Source: CAHJXF01 sp038254545 (GTDB lineage: Bacteria; Pseudomonadota; Gammaproteobacteria; Burkholderiales; Burkholderiaceae_D). Taken from it: a stretch of 64,000 nucleotides of DNA. Position numbers and translations under genes: made by a program. A model generated the notes under the pieces. That model ran no database searches. It had not been told where the DNA came from and was given only the letters and a program-made list of their open reading frames with translations. The stretch is taken from positions 1 to 64,000 of the forward strand of contig JBBSGB010000002.1 in assembly GCA_038254545.1 (NCBI GenBank), given 5' to 3'. Of this stretch, positions 18,766 through 27,534 are shown piece by piece (position 1 is the first letter of the stretch; each line of letters opens with the position of its first letter).

Positions 18766-19443
18766 ATGAGCATGAGTGAATCGACTTTCCCTAGCCGCCG
18801 TTTGTTCAACCTGTCGATGAGATCCATCGCCATGTCGTTCGCATTCGTGAGCTCGCTTGCAGCGACCGCGGCATTCGCGCAGGCGTCCGCGCCCGTCGAA
18901 GGCACCGACTATCGCGTCGTCAAGCCGGTGCAATCCACCGAAGCGCCCGCGGGCAAGGTCGAAGTGATCGAGTTCTTCGGCTACTGGTGCCCGCATTGCC
19001 ATGAGTTCGAACCGACCATGTCGGATTGGTCCAAGCGCAACGAGGCAAAGGTGTCGACCAGCTACGTGCCGATCGCCTTCCAGTCGTCGATGACCAACAT
19101 GCAGAAGCTCTACTACGCGCTCGACGCGCTCGGCAAGGAGAAGGAACTGCGCCGCAAGATCTTCAATGCCATCCACGACGAACATTCGCTCGCGCCCACG
19201 GCCGATGCAGGCGCGATCGCCGACTGGGTCGCAAAGAACGGCATCGACAAGAAGAAGTTCATCGACGTCTTCAATTCGTTCTCGGTCCAGTCCAAGGTCA
19301 ATCGCGCCAACCAGATTGCGAAGGCCTACGGCGTCGACGCCGTGCCGGAGCTCGGCATTGGCGGCAAGTATCTGGTCAATGTGCAGGCGCGCACCATCGG
19401 CAATGCCGATGCCATGGTTGCTCGCGCGCTCAAAGAAAAATAA
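18766..19443 (+). CDS. dsbA: Thiol:disulfide interchange protein DsbA
   Basis: A periplasmic oxidase that introduces disulfides into exported proteins. A signal peptide (hydrophobic SIAMSFAFVSSLAATAAFAQA) is followed by the thioredoxin fold with the active site CPHC (GYWCPHCHEF) and the cis-Pro region AVPELGIGGKYLV. The mature part is about 190 aa, as expected. I take the ATG at 18766; a second ATG at 18772 is equally possible. The frame is open further upstream but lacks family character. Confidence 0.93.
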   Translation: MSMSESTFPSRRLFNLSMRSIAMSFAFVSSLAATAAFAQASAPVEGTDYRVVKPVQSTEAPAGKVEVIEFFGYWCPHCHEFEPTMSDWSKRNEAKVSTSYVPIAFQSSMTNMQKLYYALDALGKEKELRRKIFNAIHDEHSLAPTADAGAIADWVAKNGIDKKKFIDVFNSFSVQSKVNRANQIAKAYGVDAVPELGIGGKYLVNVQARTIGNADAMVARALKEK

Positions 19444-19453
19444 TCGGCGGCGC

Positions 19454-20311
19454 TTGAAGGTCTTCCTCACGGGCGCGTCGAGCGGTATCGGCGCCGCGCT
19501 CGCCAAAGCCTATGCCGCGCGCGGCGCCGAATGCGCACTGGTCGCGCGGCGCATCGATGCGCTCGAATCGCTGCGTCATTCGCTGCCGCGTGCGGACGCG
19601 CATCGCAGTTTCGCGGTCGATGTCACCGATGCGGATGCGCTCGCCGCCGCGGCCGCTTCGTACATGCAGGCGTGCGGCGTTCCCGACATCGTGATCGCGA
19701 ACGCGGGCATCTCGGCGGGCACCGACACAGGCGATCCCGAAGACCTCGCGGTCTTTCGCCGCATCGTCGAGACCAATCTGATCGCGACGGTCGCGACCTT
19801 CACGCCGTTCGTCAAGATGATGAGGGAAGCCCCCGTGCCCGAGGGTGGCCGTCGCTTGGTCGTGATCGCGAGCGTGGCCGGTGTGCGCGGCCTCGCGGGT
19901 AGCGGCGCCTACAGCGCGTCGAAGGCGGCGGCGATCAGCTACGCCGAGAGCCTGCGCATCGAGTTGCACGACACGCCGATCCGCGTCGTCACGATCGCGC
20001 CCGGCTTCATCGCGACGCCGATGACTGCGGGCAATCCGTATCCCATGCCATTCCTGATGCCGGTCGATCGCTTCGCCGAACGCGCGGTGCGCGCGATCGC
20101 CAGCGGGACCACCTTCATCGTGATTCCGTGGCAGATGGGTTGGGTCGCGCGCATGCTGCGCATCATGCCGAACGTTCTGTTCGACGCGGCGTTCGCGAAG
20201 GCGGGGCGCAAGCCGCGCGCGAGTCGACAACCGATTGCGGCGGCGATCGATACGCGCGCAGATGCACGCACCGCCTCGCACGCAAATACGCAAGAGCAGC
20301 ATCGCGATTGA
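19454..20311 (+). CDS. SDR-family oxidoreductase
   Basis: A 285-aa short-chain dehydrogenase with TGASSGIG at the very N-terminus, NAGIS, and catalytic YSASK near residue 158. The TTG at 19454, 10 bp after dsbA, is the only start that puts the nucleotide-binding strand at the N-terminus (LKVFLTG). A hydrophobic C-terminal stretch (MGWVARMLRIMPNVLFD) may associate with the membrane, as in related YbbO/YqjQ-type SDRs. The substrate is unknown. Confidence 0.82.
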   Translation: MKVFLTGASSGIGAALAKAYAARGAECALVARRIDALESLRHSLPRADAHRSFAVDVTDADALAAAAASYMQACGVPDIVIANAGISAGTDTGDPEDLAVFRRIVETNLIATVATFTPFVKMMREAPVPEGGRRLVVIASVAGVRGLAGSGAYSASKAAAISYAESLRIELHDTPIRVVTIAPGFIATPMTAGNPYPMPFLMPVDRFAERAVRAIASGTTFIVIPWQMGWVARMLRIMPNVLFDAAFAKAGRKPRASRQPIAAAIDTRADARTASHANTQEQHRD

Positions 20312-20315
20312 CGTC

Positions 20316-21137
20316 ATGACGCGCGCGGACGCGCTGGGCACGGTGCACGAGCGATGCGTCGATCGCTCCGGGGTGCGTATCGTCTCGCTGGTTCCGTCGA
20401 TCACCGAGTTGCTGTGCGACCTCGGCCTCGCGTCCATGATCGTCGGGCGCACCGGCTTCTGCATCCATCCGGCCCAGTTCGTGAAGGACATCGCGAAGGT
20501 CGGCGGCACCAAGACCGTCAACGTCGAGAAGATCCGGCGGCTCGCGCCTACGCACCTGATCGTCAACATCGACGAGAACGAGAAGCCGATCGTCGATGCG
20601 CTCGCGCGGTTCGTGCCACACGTGATCGTCACACATCCAAAGACCCCGCGCGACAACCTCGACCTCTATCGATTGCTCGGCCACGTGTTCGCGTGCGAGA
20701 GCGGGGCCGAGGTGCTGTGCGTGCGCTTCGAAGAAGCGTGCAGCGTCCTCCAAACGCGACGTGCTTCGGCTTCATGGCCCGAACGCCGCGTGCTCTATCT
20801 GATCTGGAAGGACCCGTGGATGACGATCGCGCGCGAGACCTACATCGCATCGATGCTCGCGTTGATCGACTGGAAGCAGGTCGAGGTCGGCGATGCGATC
20901 ACCGGTGGTTCGGAGCGCTATCCCGCGATCGATCTCGCGCAAGCCGCGTCGCATGCCGACCTGGTGCTGCTCTCGTCGGAACCCTATCGCTTCACCCACG
21001 CGCACGTGGCCGAACTCGCGACCACGTGCGGAATCGCTGACGTGCGGCTGGTCGATGGCGAACTGCTGTCGTGGTACGGCAGCCGCGCGATCGCCGGACT
21101 CGACTACCTCCGGCGACTCGCGGACCGCGCGACCTGA
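20316..21137 (+). CDS. Helical-backbone metal receptor / cobalamin-binding protein (BtuF-like)
   Basis: A 273-aa protein of the BtuF/FhuD class III binding fold: RIVSLVPSITELLCDLG near residue 20, then VGRTGFCIHP, KVGGTKTVNVEKI and a C-terminal ITGGSERYPAIDL. BtuF delivers vitamin B12 to BtuCD in the periplasm, but no signal peptide is visible here and no BtuC or BtuD gene is nearby, so it may act in the cytoplasm or be exported in some other way. It starts 4 bp after the SDR stop. Confidence 0.78.
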   Translation: MTRADALGTVHERCVDRSGVRIVSLVPSITELLCDLGLASMIVGRTGFCIHPAQFVKDIAKVGGTKTVNVEKIRRLAPTHLIVNIDENEKPIVDALARFVPHVIVTHPKTPRDNLDLYRLLGHVFACESGAEVLCVRFEEACSVLQTRRASASWPERRVLYLIWKDPWMTIARETYIASMLALIDWKQVEVGDAITGGSERYPAIDLAQAASHADLVLLSSEPYRFTHAHVAELATTCGIADVRLVDGELLSWYGSRAIAGLDYLRRLADRAT

Positions 21138-21140
21138 CGC

Positions 21141-22496
21141 CTACAGCACGTAACGCGCAAGGTCCTCGCTCTCGGCCAACTCGGCCAGCCGCGAATCAAC
21201 GTACGGCTCATCGATCTTCACCGTTTGATTCACCAGCGTCGTGGCCTCGAACGACAGCTCCTCAAGCAGCCTCTCCATCACCGTGTAGAGGCGGCGCGCG
21301 CCGATGTTCTCGGTCTTCTCGTTGACCGAGAACGCGATCTCGGCCAGACGCTTGATGCCGTCGTCGGTGAAGTCCAGCGTCACGTTCTCGGTCGCGAGCA
21401 GTGCAAGGTATTGCTTGGTCAGCGCCGCGTCAGTCTGCGTGAGGATGCGCTGGAAGTCATCGACCGACAGCGAATCGAGCTCGACACGAATCGGAAAGCG
21501 ACCCTGCAATTCGGGAATCAGGTCGCTCGGCTTGGCCAGATGAAATGCACCCGACGCGATGAACAGGATGTGATCGGTCTTGATCATCCCGTACTTGGTC
21601 GACACGGTCGTGCCTTCGACCAACGGCAACAGGTCGCGTTGCACGCCCTGGCGCGACACGTCCGCGCCGCCGTATTCCTGGCGCGACGCGATCTTGTCGA
21701 TCTCGTCGAGGAACACGATGCCGTTCTGCTCGACGTTGGCAACCGCCTGCAGCTTCAACTCTTCCTCGTTGACGAGCTTGGCGGCCTCTTCATCGGCCAA
21801 GAGCTTCTTCGCCTCGCGGACCTTGAGCTTCCTGGTCTTCTTGCGGCTGCCCGACGACATGTTCTGGAACATGCCGCGAATCTGCTCGGTCATCTCTTCC
21901 ATGCCGGGCGGCGCCATGATCTCCATGTTCGCGGCCGGCATCGAAAGTTCGATCTCGATGTCCTTGTCGTCGAGCTCGCCTTCGCGCAACTTCTTGCGAA
22001 ATTTCTGGCGCGTGTTGCTGTCGTTCGCGTGCTCGGGATCGGTGGCCGCGGGCGCGGGTGCGAAGCCGATGTCGCGCGGCGACGGCAATAACGCGTCGAG
22101 CACGCGCTCTTCGGCCGCATCCTCGGCGCGCTCGCGCACTTTCTTCATCGCGGCTTCGCGCGTTTCCTTTACAGCGGTCTCGGCGAGGTCGCGGATGATC
22201 GTGTCGACGTCGCGGCCGACATAACCGACCTCGGTGAACTTGGTCGCTTCGATCTTGATGAACGGCGCATCCGCGAGCCGCGCGAGACGCCGCGCGATCT
22301 CGGTCTTGCCGACGCCGGTCGGGCCGATCATCAGGATGTTCTTGGGCGTGATCTCCGCGCGCAACGGCCCTTCGACCTGCTGGCGGCGCCAGCGATTGCG
22401 CAGCGCGACGGCGACCGCGCGCTTGGCCTTCTTCTGGCCGACGATGTGTTTGTCGAGTTCCGAGACGATCTCGGCGGGGGTCATAGTCTTTGACAT
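21141..22496 (-). CDS. hslU: HslU, ATPase subunit of the HslUV protease
   Basis: A 451-aa AAA+ unfoldase that feeds substrates to HslV. Walker A is GPTGVGKTE (residues 58-66), Walker B lies in VFLDEIDKIA, and the HslU-specific I domain (residues about 110-240, rich in charged residues) is present. The C-terminal ARYVL tail, which inserts into HslV, is as expected. I start at the ATG at 22496 (MSKTMTPAEIV); the upstream open codons are not conserved. It follows hslV by 83 bp. Confidence 0.97.
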   Translation of the reverse strand: MSKTMTPAEIVSELDKHIVGQKKAKRAVAVALRNRWRRQQVEGPLRAEITPKNILMIGPTGVGKTEIARRLARLADAPFIKIEATKFTEVGYVGRDVDTIIRDLAETAVKETREAAMKKVRERAEDAAEERVLDALLPSPRDIGFAPAPAATDPEHANDSNTRQKFRKKLREGELDDKDIEIELSMPAANMEIMAPPGMEEMTEQIRGMFQNMSSGSRKKTRKLKVREAKKLLADEEAAKLVNEEELKLQAVANVEQNGIVFLDEIDKIASRQEYGGADVSRQGVQRDLLPLVEGTTVSTKYGMIKTDHILFIASGAFHLAKPSDLIPELQGRFPIRVELDSLSVDDFQRILTQTDAALTKQYLALLATENVTLDFTDDGIKRLAEIAFSVNEKTENIGARRLYTVMERLLEELSFEATTLVNQTVKIDEPYVDSRLAELAESEDLARYVL

Positions 22497-22535
22497 GGTC
22501 TCTTGAATTTCTTGTCGTTCCGAACGCAGTGAGAA

Positions 22536-22565
22536 AACCTCTGCGGTCAAAAAAACCGCGGGGTT
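22536..22565 (-). repeat. Hairpin in the hslV-hslU gap
   Basis: AACC and GCGGT (22536-22547) pair with ACCGC and GGTT (22555-22565) around an A-rich loop, with a small internal mismatch. It fills much of the 83-bp gap between hslV and hslU and could tune the ratio of the two subunits. No terminator tail follows. Confidence 0.35.
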
Positions 22566-22579
22566 CCTGTCGCGCCGGT

Positions 22580-23116
22580 TCAGTCCAGCGTCTCGATGAC
22601 GTGGGACTGGTTGGTGTAGATGCAAAGCTCGCCGGCGATCGTCAACGCTTTCTTGACGATCTCACCCGGATCGAGCTCGGTGTTGTCGACCAGCGCCCTG
22701 GCTGCCGCTTGCGCATACGCGCCGCCCGACCCGATCGCGGCGACGCCGCCTTCGGGTTCGAGCACGTCCCCGTTGCCCGTGATCTGGTAGGTGTGCTCGC
22801 TGTCGGCCACGACCAGCATCGCTTCGAGGCGACGCAGGATGCGGTCGGTGCGCCAGTCCTTGGCCAGTTCGACGGCCGCGCGCTGCAGGTTGCCCTGATG
22901 CTTTTCGAGCTTGGCTTCGAATCGGTCGAGTAGCGAGAATGCGTCCGCGGTACTGCCCGCGAAGCCGGTCAGAATCTTGCCCTGATAGAGCCTGCGAACC
23001 TTCTGTGCGGTGCCTTTGACGACGAGGTTGCCCATCGTCACCTGGCCGTCGCCGCCCAGCGCGACGCGATGGCCGCGGCGAACGGCGACGATGGTCGTGC
23101 CGTGATATTGCTCCAT
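22580..23116 (-). CDS. hslV: HslV, peptidase subunit of the HslUV protease
   Basis: A 178-aa proteasome-type threonine peptidase. After removal of MEQYHG the catalytic Thr (TTIVAVRR) becomes N-terminal; VALGGDGQVTMGN and RKVRRLY-like segments follow, and the length is normal. The ATG at 23116 is the family start. A heat-shock-type promoter lies about 30-55 bp upstream. Confidence 0.97.
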   Translation of the reverse strand: MEQYHGTTIVAVRRGHRVALGGDGQVTMGNLVVKGTAQKVRRLYQGKILTGFAGSTADAFSLLDRFEAKLEKHQGNLQRAAVELAKDWRTDRILRRLEAMLVVADSEHTYQITGNGDVLEPEGGVAAIGSGGAYAQAAARALVDNTELDPGEIVKKALTIAGELCIYTNQSHVIETLD

Positions 23117-23144
23117 GGGAACTCCGGAAGGGGAATGCATCCGA

Positions 23145-23171
23145 AGTCGGGGCGGTGGCCGGCAATTCAAG
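23145..23171 (-). promoter_or_regulatory. Sigma-32 (heat-shock) type promoter for hslVU
   Basis: On the minus strand CTTGAA (23166-23171) is followed after 13 bp by CCCCGACT (23145-23152). This matches the RpoH consensus CTTGAA-N11-16-CCCCATNT except for the last few bases of the -10. The position, 29 bp before the hslV ATG, fits. HslVU is a classical heat-shock operon, so the assignment is plausible on both grounds. Confidence 0.6.
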
Positions 23172-23247
23172 CGCGACCATGGTTGCGCGACGTCCCATCG
23201 CTGAGCCGACGCGTGCGCCCCGCGGGACATCCATGGAACGGTCTGCG

Positions 23248-24693
23248 TCAGACCTTGTGGCGCGTCACCGGTACCACTTCGTGCAGGCCCATCACCACGA
23301 ACAGCGCGGCCACGAGATGGCCCACGTTCATGAACTCGATGTCCTTGCGGGCGCCGCGCATGCCTACGGCCCAGTTGAGCAACAGGCCCGCCGCCGTGAA
23401 ATCCACACGCACGAGCCGGGCGCAGTCGATCACGATGCGCTCGTGATGGGTGGCGAAGGCGGTCAGGCGTTGCAGATCGGCTTCGCTCCGACCCAGCAAC
23501 TCGCCGGCCAGCGCGATCGCGTCGGGCGGCAAGGCTGCCTCTTCATCGGGTTGCGCGGCCGCAGCGGGCGTGGCCGCGACGGGTTGATCCTCGATGCGAT
23601 ACTTGGGTGACGCCGGCTCCCACGAGGGCGGCGACACTTCGTAGGTGACGCAGTAGTCGATGCTGGTCTCTTCGAACGCGGCCTGGCGACCGAGGATGCG
23701 ATAGATCTCGAGCAACAGCATCCACACGGCATTGGATGGGTCGCGACGCCCGACCTCGATGGCCGTTCGCAGGCATTCCGACAGGTGGCTCGCTCCGAGA
23801 ATGGCGACCTCGTGATTGGATTTCTGGAACGCTGCGAAGACGCGCAGGATCAGATCGGCGCCCGAAGGATCCACGCTCGTGACCTGATCGAATTCGAGGT
23901 GCAGCACCGGATTACGCTGTGCGAGCGTCTTCAACTTTTCGAGTTGCGGAACGATGCGCGCATCGAGCGCGCCCTTGAAGACGATCGCCGCACGCGTCGT
24001 GGGCTCGGCCTTCTTTGCGACGGGCTTGCGGGCTCGCGCGTCCGACCATGCCGGCGCGGAGGTCTCGAACTTCACCGCGTAATCGATCGCGAGATTTTCG
24101 AAATCGTTGCGCTTGCCCAGCGATTGATAAAGCTCGAGCAACATCAGCCAGGTTTCGTTGCTGCGGTCTTCGCGAACCGCATCGGACAAGACCGCGACCG
24201 CCGGAAGATCCTGGCCGTTTGCGTACAGGATCGCAGCTTCTTCGACGGCCGGGTTGCCGGTGGCGGACAGCTCCATCGAATTCGCGAGCCGCGAATCGCC
24301 GAGCATCAGGTCGGTGGCCTGGCTGGTGGCGTGCATCTGCGGGAACCCGGTGTTCTTGCCCAGCGAGCTGCGCGTCTTGTCGATGCGCGTGGCACTCGCG
24401 CTCGTGGTGCGCGATGCGAATGAAACGCCGCGCGGATCGGAGCGCGACTGCATGATTTCCGATTCGATCTGCGACTCGATCAGATCGATCTTTTCCGCGG
24501 TTGCCCGAGCGACATCGCGCGGTGAAAGGGTGGGCGGCGATTTGGTGTTGGGGCCGCGACGGCTGCCAGTCGAGCTCGTTTCGTTTCGACCCTGAGACCT
24601 GGCGTCAGCCGATCGCGCAGCATCGGACGACGCACGTCCGCGTTGTTCTGCCTCTTTCCCTTTCTTTTTCCCAAACAGTCCCGAGAACGCCAC
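23248..24693 (-). CDS. Two-STAS-domain protein with internal duplication
   Basis: A 481-aa cytoplasmic protein with no signal peptide. It has a charged, low-complexity N-terminal 120 residues, then two copies of a helical unit (about 166-216 and 307-358, sharing a WLMLLELY / WMLLLEIY core and ending IDYAVKFE / IDYCVTYE), each followed by a STAS-like domain (about 234-306, VDPSGADLILR; and 391-476, VDFTAAGLLLNW). STAS domains often act in anti-sigma-antagonist or scaffold switches. Related proteins occur next to hslV in other Burkholderiales, but I know of no assigned function. It ends 131 bp before hslV. Confidence 0.7.
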   Translation of the reverse strand: MAFSGLFGKKKGKEAEQRGRASSDAARSADARSQGRNETSSTGSRRGPNTKSPPTLSPRDVARATAEKIDLIESQIESEIMQSRSDPRGVSFASRTTSASATRIDKTRSSLGKNTGFPQMHATSQATDLMLGDSRLANSMELSATGNPAVEEAAILYANGQDLPAVAVLSDAVREDRSNETWLMLLELYQSLGKRNDFENLAIDYAVKFETSAPAWSDARARKPVAKKAEPTTRAAIVFKGALDARIVPQLEKLKTLAQRNPVLHLEFDQVTSVDPSGADLILRVFAAFQKSNHEVAILGASHLSECLRTAIEVGRRDPSNAVWMLLLEIYRILGRQAAFEETSIDYCVTYEVSPPSWEPASPKYRIEDQPVAATPAAAAQPDEEAALPPDAIALAGELLGRSEADLQRLTAFATHHERIVIDCARLVRVDFTAAGLLLNWAVGMRGARKDIEFMNVGHLVAALFVVMGLHEVVPVTRHKV

Positions 24694-24897
24694 GCCGACT
24701 CCACACCATAATGACTAACGCTGAACTGCGCGCCGGACCGCGCGCAGAAGCGCACGCCGCACCGCACGTCGAATTGGACATTGAATTTCGAGTCTAGCAT
24801 GCGCATTCGGACGGTCGCGTGGGCTCCGCGACCGGTCCCGCGGGGCCTCCTCCCTCTGAGCTTGCGACCCCGACGGTGTTTGCGGCAGACTGCCGCG
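24694..24897 (+). other. Gap between divergent genes with one hairpin
   Basis: This 204-bp stretch separates the STAS gene (minus) from the small Cys/His gene (plus). The only structure I see is a hairpin at 24809-24838: GGACGGTCGCG pairs with CGCGACCGGTCC with one bulge and a 7-base loop. It would lie in the 5' leader of the plus-strand gene. I found no B12 box or other riboswitch core. Confidence 0.4.
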
Positions 24898-25212
24898 ATG
24901 TTCTTCAAGTCCCGCGCTCTTCGACTTCTCTTTGCCGCGCTGCTGGTTTTTGCCCAGCAGCAGGCGGTGCTGCACCTGCTCGGACACAGCTTCGAGCAGA
25001 TCGAGAAGAAGAAGGAAGCGACTGACCCCACCGAGCGGGTCTGCGCCAAGTGCCTGGCACTGGCCCATCTGGATCACGCGGTGTCCGGCGAGATGCCCGC
25101 GATCGCGCTGCCCGAAGCGTGGCCCGCGGTCGCGGTCGCGAGCGTGGCCGGCCGCGCCGAGTCGGCATTCTTCCATCATTACCGGAGCCGCGCGCCGCCC
25201 GTCTTCTCCTGA
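24898..25212 (+). CDS. Small membrane/exported protein with Cys/His cluster (DUF2946-like)
   Basis: A 104-aa protein starting MFFKSRALRLLFAALLVFAQ, a membrane anchor or signal segment, followed by HLLGHSFEQ and a CAKCLALAHLDHA cluster of Cys and His that could bind a metal. It ends near FFHHYRSRAPP. The same arrangement (a short hydrophobic protein with a CxxC and histidines just before a TonB receptor) is common in betaproteobacteria, often under the DUF2946 label. The ATG at 24898 is chosen because the earlier open codons are Arg/Pro-rich and unlike the family. The TonB receptor begins 62 bp later. The function is unknown; metal handling is a guess. Confidence 0.65.
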   Translation: MFFKSRALRLLFAALLVFAQQQAVLHLLGHSFEQIEKKKEATDPTERVCAKCLALAHLDHAVSGEMPAIALPEAWPAVAVASVAGRAESAFFHHYRSRAPPVFS

Positions 25213-25274
25213 CCTTCATCGACGTTCTTTCGCGCGTGCGAAGGGGATGAGTTCCATGTTCAGGAGAAGTTGTC

Positions 25275-27464
25275 ATGAGAAGGACCTATCGCGCGCCCAA
25301 GCGGCGCGCCTTGGCTGCTGTCATTGCGGCGGCCAAGACAGCTTGCATCGGCACGCTCTTTTGCACGACCGTACAAGCCGCGGACGATCAATCGCCGCCT
25401 TCGCTTTCTGCGGCCGATACGAAAGCCTCCGGTGTTCAGCGCCTCGACACGATCCAGGTCACCGGCCAGAGGCTCGATGCATCGCGCAACCAACTTTCGC
25501 CCGAGACCGGCAGCACCATCTACCGCTTCGACAAGAAGGACATCGAGTCGCTGCCGTTTGGCAACGCGACGCCGCTCAATCAATTGATCCTGCAAGCGCC
25601 GGGCGTGGTGCAGGACAGTTACGGACAGTTGCATGTCCGCGGCGATCACGGCAACCTGCAATACCGCATCAACAATGTCGTCATCCCAGAAGCGATCTCG
25701 GGCTTCGGACAATCGCTCGACACGCGCTTCGCCGATCAGATCAACATCCTGACCGGCGCTCTGCCCGCTCAGTACGGTTATCGCACGGCGGGCGTCGTGG
25801 ACATACGCACGCGCGGCACCGGGTTCGAGAACGGCGGCAACGTCAGCGTCCTGGGCGGTTCGCGCGCGAATGGGCAAGGGCACGGTGAAGGCAGCGCCGA
25901 ATACGCGGGCACGAGCGGCGCGTGGAGCTATTTCCTCACCGGCTCCTATCTTCGCAACGACATCGGCATCGAAAACCCCACGGCCGATCGCAACGCGATT
26001 CACGACACGACCCGACAGCAGAAGGGCTTCGGTTACGTGTCGCGCGTGATCGATGCGAATAACCGCATGAGCTTCATCGTCGGCACGTCGAACAACCGCT
26101 TCGAGATTCCGAACGTGCCGGGAAAGATCCCGAGCTTTGCGATCGATGGCAACCCCGTCGTCGATTCGGCCAGGCTGGATGCGCGCCAGAATGAGAAGAA
26201 CACCTTCGAGATCGCGAGCTATCAGGCGAGTCCTACCGATCGCGTCGACTACCAGTTGTCGGTGTTTCATCGCTACACCGACGTGGCCTATCAGCCCGAT
26301 CCGCTCGGCGACCTGGTCTTCAACGGCGTCGCATCGCAGGTCGTGCGAAAGAACGAGGCGTATGGCGTGCAGGGCGATGCCAGCTTTCGTCTGAACGACA
26401 GTCACACGCTGCGTGCGGGGCTGTTCGCGCAACGCGAGCGCTTCGGCGTCGACAACAGCTCGCGCGTCTTTTCGGCAGACGACGACGGCAACCAGACGAG
26501 CACGACGCCGTTCACCATCGTCGACAACACGCGCCTGGCGGGGCAGACGTACGGCCTCTACCTGCAGGACGAATGGCGTGCGACCAAGGACCTGACCGTG
26601 AACTTCGGTGCGCGCTTCGATCACGTGGGTACGATCGTCAACGAGAAGCAGTTGAGCCCGCGCTTCGGTCTGGTGTACGACCTGTCTCGCGACACGCGCC
26701 TGCACTTCGGCTATGCGCGCTACTTCACGCCGCCGCCGACCGAGAAGATCGACACGACCTCGGTGGCGAAATTTCTGGGCACCACCAACGCACTGCCGTC
26801 GGACGCCAACACATCGGTGACGAGCGAGCGCTCGAACTACTTCGACGCCGGCCTCGCCCATCAATTGACGCCGGAGATCACGATCGGCATCGACGGCTTC
26901 TATCGCAAGGTCCGCAACCTGCAGGACGAGGGGCAGTTCGGCAACGCCTTGATCTACTCGGCCTTCAACTACGACGAAGGACGCGTGCGCGGGCTGGAGT
27001 TCTCGGCTTCATACAAGAAGAGCGACCTGTCGCTCTACGCGAACGCCTCGATCTCGAAGGCCGAGGGTCGCAACATCGTGACGGGGCAATTCAACTTCGA
27101 CGCCGACGAACTCGCGTTCATCGCCAGCCACTGGGTGCACCTCGATCACGATCAGAAGTTCACCGCGTCGGCAGGCGCGTCCTATCTGTGGGGCGCCACG
27201 CGCATCGGCGCGGACCTGCTCTACGGCAGCGGATTGCGCCGTGGCTTTGCGAACGGCGAGCACCTGCCGTCGTATGTGCAGGCGAATCTGAGCGCGTCGC
27301 AGACGTTCAACATCGACGGCTTCGGGAAACTCGAGGCGCGCCTCGCGGTGATCAACGTCTTCGATCGCGTCTATCAGTTGCGCGACGGCAGCGGCATCGG
27401 CGTGGGCGCGCCGCAGTACGGGCCGCGGCGCGGCTTCTATCTGGGCGCGACCAAGTATTTCTGA
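25275..27464 (+). CDS. TonB-dependent outer-membrane receptor
   Basis: A 729-aa protein with a signal peptide (ending TVQAADD near residue 37), an N-terminal plug domain (DTIQVTGQRLDASRNQL, then LPFGNATPLNQLILQAPG) and a long beta-barrel with many alternating aromatic strands ending in the outer-membrane signature ATKYF. It imports a substrate across the outer membrane with energy from TonB. A ribosome site (AGGAG) is present. The substrate is not evident; a metal complex is possible given the small Cys/His protein upstream. No ABC or ExbBD genes are adjacent. Confidence 0.88.
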   Translation: MRRTYRAPKRRALAAVIAAAKTACIGTLFCTTVQAADDQSPPSLSAADTKASGVQRLDTIQVTGQRLDASRNQLSPETGSTIYRFDKKDIESLPFGNATPLNQLILQAPGVVQDSYGQLHVRGDHGNLQYRINNVVIPEAISGFGQSLDTRFADQINILTGALPAQYGYRTAGVVDIRTRGTGFENGGNVSVLGGSRANGQGHGEGSAEYAGTSGAWSYFLTGSYLRNDIGIENPTADRNAIHDTTRQQKGFGYVSRVIDANNRMSFIVGTSNNRFEIPNVPGKIPSFAIDGNPVVDSARLDARQNEKNTFEIASYQASPTDRVDYQLSVFHRYTDVAYQPDPLGDLVFNGVASQVVRKNEAYGVQGDASFRLNDSHTLRAGLFAQRERFGVDNSSRVFSADDDGNQTSTTPFTIVDNTRLAGQTYGLYLQDEWRATKDLTVNFGARFDHVGTIVNEKQLSPRFGLVYDLSRDTRLHFGYARYFTPPPTEKIDTTSVAKFLGTTNALPSDANTSVTSERSNYFDAGLAHQLTPEITIGIDGFYRKVRNLQDEGQFGNALIYSAFNYDEGRVRGLEFSASYKKSDLSLYANASISKAEGRNIVTGQFNFDADELAFIASHWVHLDHDQKFTASAGASYLWGATRIGADLLYGSGLRRGFANGEHLPSYVQANLSASQTFNIDGFGKLEARLAVINVFDRVYQLRDGSGIGVGAPQYGPRRGFYLGATKYF

Positions 27465-27479
27465 GCCGGTCGGGCGCTG

Positions 27480-27510
27480 CAAAAACAAAGCGGCGCACGC
27501 GCCGCTTTGT
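27480..27510 (-). terminator. Terminator between the TonB receptor and dksA
   Basis: A perfect 11-bp stem (ACAAAGCGGCG 27485-27495 with CGCCGCTTTGT 27500-27510) and a CACG loop. On the minus strand a run of five T follows directly, making a strong intrinsic terminator for dksA. On the plus strand only TTTGT follows, so it may also stop receptor transcription, less efficiently. Confidence 0.85.
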
Positions 27511-27534
27511 CGATGACCACGAGTTGCCGCGCGA

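Noticed and set aside
25213..25274. Cobalamin riboswitch before the TonB receptor
   Set aside because: The gap is too short and has no B12-box; the longer gap further upstream has only a simple hairpin.
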